A stretch of DNA of 7,029 nucleotides, taken from assembly GCA_031282705.1 (NCBI GenBank), contig JAITDF010000476.1, positions 1 through 7,029 on the forward strand, given 5' to 3'. The notes beneath the pieces are model-generated. The model saw only the letters and a list, made by a program, of their open reading frames with translations, had not been told where the DNA came from and made no database searches. Made by a program: the position numbers and the translations under genes. The stretch comes from Opitutaceae bacterium. GTDB lineage: Bacteria > Verrucomicrobiota > Verrucomicrobiia > Opitutales > Opitutaceae. Of this stretch, positions 1 to 5,592 are shown piece after piece; position 1 is the first letter of the stretch, and every line of letters begins with the position of its first letter.

Positions 1-10
1 GACAATACAC

Positions 11-99
11 GCCGAGACCGCCGCGAGCACCACGAGGCAAACGACGGCGGTCTCGGCGAGACCGCCCTACCAAAAGCCTGGCCGCCGCGTAACATCAGT
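11..99 (+). repeat. Palindromic interspersed element, left copy (left arm truncated)
   Basis: A 13-nt arm (11-23, GCCGAGACCGCCG) is followed by a 21-nt non-palindromic centre (24-44) and its exact inverted match (45-57). The right arm continues to 68 and is itself a palindrome: 46-55 and 57-66 are inverted around base 56. After an 18-nt spacer (69-86) the copy ends with GCGTAACATCAGT (87-99). Bases 11-57 are identical to 6983-7029, and 45-99 corresponds base for base in length (55 nt) to the inverted complement of 6941-6995. The left arm breaks off at 10/11: bases 1-10 do not match the outer arm seen in the other copy. No reading frame is involved. It resembles a REP or MITE-type non-autonomous repeat; the family is unknown to me. 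Confidence 0.85.
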
Positions 100-103
100 T
101 ACG
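88..103. repeat. Small inverted repeat over the end of the left element copy
   Basis: CGTAAC (88-93) and GTTACG (98-103) are exact inverted complements around ATCA. The stem uses four bases beyond the homologous end of the element (100-103), so it is specific to this copy and may be chance or part of the insertion junction. Confidence 0.45.
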
Positions 104-145
104 GAAGCCGGCGCGCCCAGTCGCCGCCGCGCCTGCGCCGCTCCC

Positions 146-209
146 TTTGGAATTTTGGGATTTGGGATTTTTTTGGGATTTGGGATTTGAAATTTGGGAT
201 TTAAAATTT
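146..209 (+). repeat. AT-rich GGGATTT repeat tract
   Basis: GGGATTT occurs five times (157, 164, 175, 182 and 196), embedded in T- and A-rich sequence that is out of keeping with the GC-rich surroundings. The first four GGG runs are separated by 4, 8 and 4 bases, so the plus strand comes close to a three-layer G-quadruplex pattern, with one loop a base longer than the usual 7-nt limit. Tracts of this kind recur between genes in some environmental bacteria and give spurious WDLGF-type peptides. Function unknown. Confidence 0.75.
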
Positions 210-306
210 CCTGCCTTGGAATTTCTCCACGCTCTTACGGGCGTCCCGCCCGCCTCCCCAATCCAGCCTCCGCCGGCACCGACGCCACCGGCCGCAAAAA
301 CACACC

Positions 307-337
307 TTTGCGCGCTTTCTGCGTTGAGCCGCGCAAA
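307..337. repeat. 8-bp inverted repeat upstream of the recQ repeat array
   Basis: TTTGCGCG (307-314) and CGCGCAAA (330-337) are exact inverted complements separated by 15 bases. The element could be a hairpin in a recQ leader or an operator-like dyad. It has no T-run and is not a standard terminator. Nothing else supports a function. Confidence 0.4.
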
Positions 338-348
338 TGCGGGCCCAG

Positions 349-507
349 TGTTTTTCACCTTCCCGCGTTTCACTTCCTCCGCGTTTCACTTCCTCCACGT
401 TTCATTTTCCTCCAACGTTTCATTTCCTCCGCGTTTCACTTCCACGGCATTTCGCCTTCGCCCATTCCACCTTCCGCATTTCACCGCCTCCGCCTTTCAC
501 CTTCACC
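349..507 (+). repeat. Degenerate 16-nt tandem array abutting the recQ start
   Basis: About ten units of 16 nt (one of 13, two of 17) follow head to tail, with boundaries near 349, 365, 381, 397, 414, 431, 447, 460, 476 and 492. The consensus is GCGTTTCACTTCCTCC. Units at 365 and 381 are identical; the later ones drift. The last unit ends at 507, one base before the GTG start of recQ, so the 5' untranslated region is almost pure repeat and strongly pyrimidine-rich. Read on the minus strand each good unit is GGAGGAARTGAAACGC. The array is open in the recQ frame, which would add a repeat-encoded leader to recQ if translation began at 337. Confidence 0.85.
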
Positions 508-2343
508 GTGCCCGATCTGCTGTTCACTCTTCACTCCACCTTTGGCTATCCGGAATTCCGGCCGCTCCAGCGCGAAATCATCGAGGCCTCGCTGGCCGGC
601 CGCGATGTCTTCGCGCTGCTGCCGACCGGCGGCGGCAAGTCCATGTGCTACCAGCTGCCCGCGCTGCACCGCGCGGGGCTGACCGTGGTCGTCTCGCCGC
701 TGATCGCATTGATGAAGGACCAGGTTGACCAGCTCCAGGCGGCGGGCGTGGCGGCGACGTTCCTGAACTCCTCGCTCGGGGCGGCGGAGGCTCGCTCGCG
801 GCTCGCGGGGCTGCATCGCGGCGAGTGGCGGCTGCTCTACGTCGCGCCCGAGCGGCTCATGCTCGACGGCTGGCAGGAAAACCTGCGCGCGTGGAACGTC
901 TCCGCGCTCGCCATCGACGAGGCGCATTGCGTGTCGGAGTGGGGCCACGACTTCCGCCCCGAATACCGCCAGCTCGCGGCGCTGCGCGACCTGCTGCCGG
1001 GCGCGCCGGTGATGGCGCTCACCGCGACCGCCACCGAACGCGTGCGCGACGACATCGTGAAACACCTGCGGCTGCGCGAGCCGGAGATCTTCGTCGCCAG
1101 CTTCAACCGCCCCAACCTCACCTACCGCGTGCAGCCCAAGGACGGGCCGCTCCAGCAAATCGTCGCCTTCCTGAAAAACCGCGACGAGGAGAGCGGCATC
1201 GTGTATTGCGCCACGCGCGCGACGACGGAGCGCGCGGCCGAGGCGCTCGCCTCCCGCGGGTTCGCGGCGCGCCCGTATCACGCCGGCCTGACCGCGGAGG
1301 AACGCGCGCGCAACCAGGAGCTGTTTCTCCGCGACGAGGTGAAAATCATCTGCGCCACCATCGCCTTCGGCATGGGCATCAACAAGCCCACCGTCCGCTG
1401 GGTCGTCCACTACGACCTGCCGAAAAACATCGAGGGCTACTACCAGGAAACCGGCCGCGCCGGGCGCGACGGCCTGCCGGCGGACTGCCTGCTGCTCTTC
1501 AGCGGCGGCGACGCGGCGAAGCAGACGCATTTCATCGACGAAATCACCGACGAGCACGAGCGCAACGTCGCCCGCGCGCAACTCCGCCAGATGCTCCGCT
1601 ACGCCGAAAGCGCCGGGTGCCGTCGCCGCGAGCTGCTGGGGTATTTCGGCGAAAACTTCCCGGCGGCGGACGGCGGCTGCGGCGCGTGCGACAACTGCCT
1701 CGAACCGCGCGAGACCTACGACGGCACCGTCGCGGCGCAAAAATTCCTCTCCTGCGTCTATCGCGCGCGGCAGGCGAGCCGCTTCGGCGTGGGGATGAAC
1801 CACATCGTGGAAATCCTCACCGGCGCCGACACCGACAAAATCCGCCGCTGGGACCACGACCGGCTGAGCACCTACGGCATCGGCAAGGAACTCTCCCGCC
1901 CCCAATGGCTGGCGGTCGGCCGCGAGCTGCTGCGGCTCGGCTACGCCGCGCAAAGCGAGGGCGAGTATCCGGTGCTGGAGCTGACCCCGGAGGGCCTGGA
2001 ATGGCTGCGCGCGCGCAAACCGCTCATGCTCACGAAACCGATGGCGCTGCCCAAGGCGCGCAAAGTCGCGCCGCGGCGCGAGGGCGACGTGGAGTGCGAC
2101 GAGATCCTCTTCGCGCAACTGCGCGCCCTGCGCAAGGAGCTGGCCGACGAGCGCGGCGTGCCGGCGTATGTGATTTTTGGCGACAAGACGCTGCGCGAAC
2201 TCGCCCGCGCCTATCCGGTGACGGCCGCGGAGATGGAGGGCATCTTCGGCATCGGCGAAAGAAAGCGCGAGGAGTTCGGCGAAATCTTCGCCCGCGAAAT
2301 CGCCGGCTACCTGGAAAACAACTCGCGGATGAAATTCGACTGA
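508..2343 (+). CDS. recQ: ATP-dependent DNA helicase RecQ
   Basis: RecQ is a 3'-to-5' superfamily-2 helicase that unwinds recombination and replication intermediates. From GTG 508 the product is 611 residues, close to E. coli RecQ (about 610). In order: motif 0 FGYPEFRPLQ (12-21), Walker A TGGGKS (40-45), DEAH (137-140) followed by the aromatic-rich loop SEWGHDFRP (143-151), TATAT (172-176), FGMGINKP (287-294) and motif VI QETGRAGRDG (313-322). Zinc ligands C371, C391, C394 and C397 are all present. A winged-helix RQC region (about 403-510) and a C-terminal HRDC domain (about 530-605) follow, so all three classic domains are intact. GTG 508 is chosen because homology starts immediately after it; the in-frame ATG at 337 would add 57 residues encoded by the tandem array. 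There is no Shine-Dalgarno sequence. It appears to be a separate unit from ileS, 243 bases downstream. Confidence 0.96.
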   Translation: MPDLLFTLHSTFGYPEFRPLQREIIEASLAGRDVFALLPTGGGKSMCYQLPALHRAGLTVVVSPLIALMKDQVDQLQAAGVAATFLNSSLGAAEARSRLAGLHRGEWRLLYVAPERLMLDGWQENLRAWNVSALAIDEAHCVSEWGHDFRPEYRQLAALRDLLPGAPVMALTATATERVRDDIVKHLRLREPEIFVASFNRPNLTYRVQPKDGPLQQIVAFLKNRDEESGIVYCATRATTERAAEALASRGFAARPYHAGLTAEERARNQELFLRDEVKIICATIAFGMGINKPTVRWVVHYDLPKNIEGYYQETGRAGRDGLPADCLLLFSGGDAAKQTHFIDEITDEHERNVARAQLRQMLRYAESAGCRRRELLGYFGENFPAADGGCGACDNCLEPRETYDGTVAAQKFLSCVYRARQASRFGVGMNHIVEILTGADTDKIRRWDHDRLSTYGIGKELSRPQWLAVGRELLRLGYAAQSEGEYPVLELTPEGLEWLRARKPLMLTKPMALPKARKVAPRREGDVECDEILFAQLRALRKELADERGVPAYVIFGDKTLRELARAYPVTAAEMEGIFGIGERKREEFGEIFAREIAGYLENNSRMKFD

Positions 2344-2347
2344 AAAC

Positions 2348-2365
2348 CCGCCGCCGCCGCCGCCG
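2348..2365 (+). repeat. (CCG)6 microsatellite after recQ
   Basis: Six CCG triplets begin four bases after the recQ stop codon and run into the solo TAACATCAGT motif. A tract of this length can vary by slippage, but it lies outside the coding region. Confidence 0.7.
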
Positions 2366-2377
2366 CGTAACATCAGT
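2359..2377 (+). repeat. Solo end motif of the palindromic element
   Basis: Nineteen bases ending in GCCGCGTAACATCAGT are identical to 81-99, the right end of the left element copy. Its first bases overlap the CCG microsatellite, so the informative core is GCGTAACATCAGT (2365-2377), found again inverted at 6941-6953. No palindromic arm accompanies it here. It is either a remnant of a decayed copy or an independent short repeat that also forms the ends of the larger element. Confidence 0.7.
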
Positions 2378-2393
2378 CTTTAATCTTTATCTT

Positions 2394-2446
2394 CCTTTTC
2401 ATCTTTCTCCCCGCCCGCACCCGACAAAAAAGAAAGAGCGAAAAGG
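2394..2446 (+). other. Hairpin from facing pyrimidine and purine tracts, recQ-ileS gap
   Basis: CCTTTTC (2394-2400) can pair with GAAAAGG (2440-2446), and TCTTTCT (2402-2408) with AGAAAGA (2431-2437), leaving a 1x2 internal loop and a 22-nt apical loop. The arms lie in a pyrimidine-rich stretch (about 2377-2412) facing a purine-rich one (about 2425-2462). It lies about 50 bases after recQ and could protect or shape the recQ 3' end, but it is weak (A-T rich) and has no following T-run, so I do not call it an intrinsic terminator. Confidence 0.4.
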
Positions 2447-2540
2447 GGATGGAGCGAAGACCGGATGGCACTTTCTGGCACCTTCGGCGGTGACACCACC
2501 CGGAATCACACCCTGGCCGGCATTTCCCCCGCCCTTTCCC

Positions 2541-2568
2541 TTGACTCGCCCGCCTTCGCCCATAGCCT
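2541..2568 (+). promoter_or_regulatory. Possible sigma70-type promoter of ileS
   Basis: TTGACT (2541-2546) matches five of six bases of the -35 consensus. After 16 bases comes TAGCCT (2563-2568), which keeps the key T, A and final T of a -10 box but only 3 of 6 bases in all. Transcription would begin near 2575, leaving a leader of about 12 bases before the ileS ATG. The -35 is good and the -10 poor, so this is tentative. No T-box-like leader is visible. Confidence 0.4.
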
Positions 2569-2586
2569 TCCGCGCTTTTCTTTGGC

Positions 2587-5580
2587 ATGGCGACAGAACT
2601 GAAAGACACGCTGCTACTTCCCAAGACGAACTTTCCAATGAGGGCCAACCTCGTGGGCCGCGAGCCCGCCCGGCTTGCCCATTGGGAGCAAATCGATCTC
2701 TACAAACTCATCCAGCAAAAGCGCGCCGCAGCCCCCGCCTTCGTCCTCCACGACGGCCCCCCCTTCACCAACGGCGATGTCCACATCGGCACCGCCCTCA
2801 ACAAAACGCTCAAAGACATCACGCTGCGCTATAAAACCATGCGCGGCTTCCGCACGCCCTACGTGCCCGGCTGGGACTGCCACGGCCTGCCCATCGAACA
2901 AAAGGTCACGCAACGCCTGCGCGCCGAAAACAAACACGTCTCCACCGCCGGGATGCGCGCCCTTTGCGACGCCTTCTCCGAGGAATGGATCGCCACGCAG
3001 AAACGCCAGTTCAAGCGCCTCGGCGTCCTCGCCGACTGGAAAAACGAATACAAAACCAAGGCCCCCGCGTTCGAGGCCGACATCCTCCGCACCTTCGCGG
3101 CATTCGTCGAAAAAGGCCTCGTTTACCGCAGCAAAAAACCCGTTTACTGGTCCATCCCCTTTGAAACCGCGCTCGCCGAGGCGGAAATCGAATACAAGGA
3201 CCACGTCTCGCCCTCCATCTGGGTGAAGTTCGCCGTCCCCGCCGCCGAGGCGGAAAAATTCGGCCTCGCCGCCACCGCCGAAAGCGCCTCCGCTGCCGAA
3301 AGCGCCGCCGCCGCCGCCGCTCCCCCTCCCCTCTCGGTGGTCATCTGGACAACCACGCCGTGGACGATCCCCGCCAACCTCGCCATCGCGGTGCACCCGG
3401 AAGTCGACTACGTCGTGGCCTGCCTCGGCGCGGAACGCATCCTCGTCGCCGCGCCGCTCCTCGACGCCACGCTCGCCGCCGCGAAAATCGACCCCGCCTC
3501 CGTCAAAATCCTCTCGCGCCACAAGGGCGCCTCGCTCGAAAACCTCGCCCCGCGCCACCCCTTCATCGACCGCGCCTCGCCCGTCGTGCTCGCCGACTAC
3601 GTCACGACCGCCAGCGGCACCGGCTGCGTGCACACCGCGCCCGGCCACGGCGCGGAGGACTACCTCACCGGCCTCAAATACAAACTCCCCATCTACTGCC
3701 CCGTCGGCGACGACGGCCGCTACCTCGACGACGGCCTCATCCCCGCCGACCTCGTCGGCCTCACCACGCTCGAAACCGTCGAGGACCTCGCCAAAAAACG
3801 CACCTCGCCCGCCAACATCGCCGTCCTGAAAAAACTCGCCGCGGACGGCGCGCTCCTCGCCACCGCCCGCCACCCGCACAGCTACCCGCATTGCTGGCGC
3901 TCGAAGACCCCCATCATTTTCCGCGCCGTTGACCAGTGGTTCGTCGCCCTCGACCAGGGCGGCCCCGCCGCGCCCCGCCCCGCCGCGCTCAAGGCCGTCT
4001 CCGGCGTGCGATGGGTCCCCGCCTGGGGCGAAACCCGCATCCGCGGCGCGGTCGAGTCGCGCCCCGACTGGTGCATCAGCCGCCAGCGCGCCTGGGGCGT
4101 GCCGCTCATCTGTTTCTACGACGAAAAGAAAAACGCCTGGCTCGACGCCGCCGTCATCCGCGCCGTCGCCGCCAAAATCGCCGTGCGCGGCACCAACTAC
4201 TGGTATGACGCCGCCCCAGCCGAGATCCTCGACGGCATCGCCCTCCCCGCCGCCTGGCCCCCGCCCGCCGCGCTCACCCGCGGACGCGACACGCTCGACG
4301 TGTGGCTCGATTCCGGCTCCTCGCACGCCGCCACGCTCCGGCGCGGCCTCGGCGGCACCCAATGGCCCGCCGACCTCTACCTCGAAGGCTCCGACCAGCA
4401 CCGCGGCTGGTTCCAATCCTCCCTCTGGACCGGCATCATCGCGCACGGCGCCGCACCCTACAAAACCGTGCTCACCCACGGCTTCATCGTCGGCAAGGAC
4501 GGCAAAAAAATCTCCAAGTCCGGCCAATACGAAAAACCCCCGACCTCCGACAACTACATCAACCACTACGGCGCCGACATCATCCGCCTCTGGGTCGCCT
4601 CGCAGGACTTCACGCAGGACATCACCGTCTCCGACCTCGACAAGGACCTGAAGGACAAAGGCGGCATCCTCAACATCGTCGCCGAAATCTACCGCCTCTT
4701 CCGCAACACATTCCGCTACCAGCTCTCGAACCTCTTCGACTTCGACGCCGCGCGCGACGCCGTGCCCCTCGACCGGATGGACGCCCTCGACCGCTGGGCG
4801 CTGCACCAGACCGCGCGCCTCGCCCGCGAATGCACCGCCGCGTATGACGCCTACGAATACCACCGCGTTTACCAACTCTGCGCCCAGTTCTGCTCCGCCA
4901 CCCTCTCCGCCGTCTATCACGACACCCTCAAGGACCGCCTCTACACCATCGCCGCCGCGCACCCCCTCCGCCGCTCCTCGCAAACCGCGCTCCACCACAT
5001 CTTCCGCACCCTGGCCAAACTCCTCGCCCCCGTGCTCGCCTTCACCGCCGACGAAGCCTGGGCGCATCACCTCTCGGACACGGACTTCCCTCCCGCCGGC
5101 ACCGGCGCCACCGGCACCGCCGCCGCCGCCGGCTCCATCCACCTCGAAGACTGGCCCGAGCCGCCCGCCGCCTGGACCGACGACACGCTCGACGCCGATT
5201 TCGCCGCGCTCCTCAAAGTCCGCGCCCAAGCCACCGAAGCCATCGAACCGCACCGCGCCGCCGGCGAAATCGGCAAATCCCTCGACGCCGCCCTCACCAT
5301 CACCGCCGCCGGCGACACCGCCGCCCTCCTCGCGCGCCACCACGCGCTGCTGCCCGAACTGTTCATCGTCTCCGAAGTCCGCCTCGCCACCGCCGCCGCC
5401 GATGCCGCCGCCGGCGGCGCGGACGCCCCCCCCCTCATCGCGGTGCAACACTGCCAGCGCCTCGGCTACGCGCGCTGCCCGCGCTGCTGGCGCCGGGTGC
5501 CCGCGCTCCAGACCACCACCTCCCACGGCGATGTCTGCCCGCGCTGCGCGGACGCGCTTGCCGGCCCGCCCAAAACATAA
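2587..5580 (+). CDS. ileS: Isoleucyl-tRNA synthetase
   Basis: Class I synthetase that charges tRNA-Ile with isoleucine in the cytoplasm and edits misactivated valine. The product is 997 residues (E. coli about 938). Visible landmarks: HDGPPFTNGDVHIGTALNK (55-73) containing the HIGH-type signature as HIGT (66-69); WDCHGLPIE (96-104); CP1 editing-domain motifs WTTTPWTIP (254-262) and GTGCVHTAPGHGAEDY (344-359, with the editing aspartate D358); SRQRAWGVP (498-506); DVWLDSGSSH (571-580); GSDQHRGWFQSS (601-612); KMSKS loop as KISKS (641-645); helical anticodon domain (about 730-880); C-terminal zinc ligands C964, C967, C984 and C987. The zinc finger and overall order indicate the common bacterial (type 1) enzyme. 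The extra length is partly alanine-rich insertions (about 228-249, 836-849, 934-946). ATG 2587 lies at the expected distance before the N-terminal homology; no Shine-Dalgarno sequence precedes it. Probably cotranscribed with the gene 12 bases downstream. Confidence 0.97.
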   Translation: MATELKDTLLLPKTNFPMRANLVGREPARLAHWEQIDLYKLIQQKRAAAPAFVLHDGPPFTNGDVHIGTALNKTLKDITLRYKTMRGFRTPYVPGWDCHGLPIEQKVTQRLRAENKHVSTAGMRALCDAFSEEWIATQKRQFKRLGVLADWKNEYKTKAPAFEADILRTFAAFVEKGLVYRSKKPVYWSIPFETALAEAEIEYKDHVSPSIWVKFAVPAAEAEKFGLAATAESASAAESAAAAAAPPPLSVVIWTTTPWTIPANLAIAVHPEVDYVVACLGAERILVAAPLLDATLAAAKIDPASVKILSRHKGASLENLAPRHPFIDRASPVVLADYVTTASGTGCVHTAPGHGAEDYLTGLKYKLPIYCPVGDDGRYLDDGLIPADLVGLTTLETVEDLAKKRTSPANIAVLKKLAADGALLATARHPHSYPHCWRSKTPIIFRAVDQWFVALDQGGPAAPRPAALKAVSGVRWVPAWGETRIRGAVESRPDWCISRQRAWGVPLICFYDEKKNAWLDAAVIRAVAAKIAVRGTNYWYDAAPAEILDGIALPAAWPPPAALTRGRDTLDVWLDSGSSHAATLRRGLGGTQWPADLYLEGSDQHRGWFQSSLWTGIIAHGAAPYKTVLTHGFIVGKDGKKISKSGQYEKPPTSDNYINHYGADIIRLWVASQDFTQDITVSDLDKDLKDKGGILNIVAEIYRLFRNTFRYQLSNLFDFDAARDAVPLDRMDALDRWALHQTARLARECTAAYDAYEYHRVYQLCAQFCSATLSAVYHDTLKDRLYTIAAAHPLRRSSQTALHHIFRTLAKLLAPVLAFTADEAWAHHLSDTDFPPAGTGATGTAAAAGSIHLEDWPEPPAAWTDDTLDADFAALLKVRAQATEAIEPHRAAGEIGKSLDAALTITAAGDTAALLARHHALLPELFIVSEVRLATAAADAAAGGADAPPLIAVQHCQRLGYARCPRCWRRVPALQTTTSHGDVCPRCADALAGPPKT

Positions 5581-5592
5581 CCCTCCAAAATC

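Larger units (their letters stand above)
100..507. other. Non-coding region upstream of recQ
   Basis: About 400 bases without a credible gene. Reading frames here translate to low-complexity peptides (WDLGF-type and FHFLRVS-type) produced by short repeats. From left to right it holds a GC-rich stretch (100-145), the GGGATTT tract (about 146-209), a small 6-bp stem (238-243 with 247-252), an 8-bp inverted repeat (307-314 with 330-337) and the 16-nt tandem array (349-507). I see no convincing -35/-10 pair for recQ; any promoter must lie within or before these repeats. Confidence 0.7.

Noticed and set aside
11..57. Intrinsic terminator of an upstream gene
   Set aside because: The hairpin has a 21-nt loop and no T-run, and it is identical to the copy at 6983-7029, so a repeat element explains it better.
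95..373. Small minus-strand frame upstream of recQ
   Set aside because: Its peptide (KSQISNPKSQ-type) is produced by the GGGATTT repeats and GC-rich noise; no start signal or domain.
337..507. In-frame upstream ATG giving RecQ 57 extra residues
   Set aside because: The added residues are encoded by the 16-nt tandem array and have no RecQ homology; GTG 508 gives a family-typical length.
349..507. CRISPR array
   Set aside because: The units are contiguous 16-mers with no unique spacers and no cas genes nearby.
481..2373. Minus-strand open frame of about 630 codons across recQ
   Set aside because: Antisense shadow; compositionally biased with no recognisable motifs, and the plus strand has every RecQ motif in order.
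2466..2481. Sigma54-like TGGCAC sites upstream of ileS
   Set aside because: TGGCAC occurs twice (2466, 2476), but no TTGC-type -12 element follows at the needed spacing.
2344..2586. T-box or other riboswitch before ileS
   Set aside because: No T-box core sequence or terminator/antiterminator pair is visible; T-boxes are mainly a Firmicutes feature.
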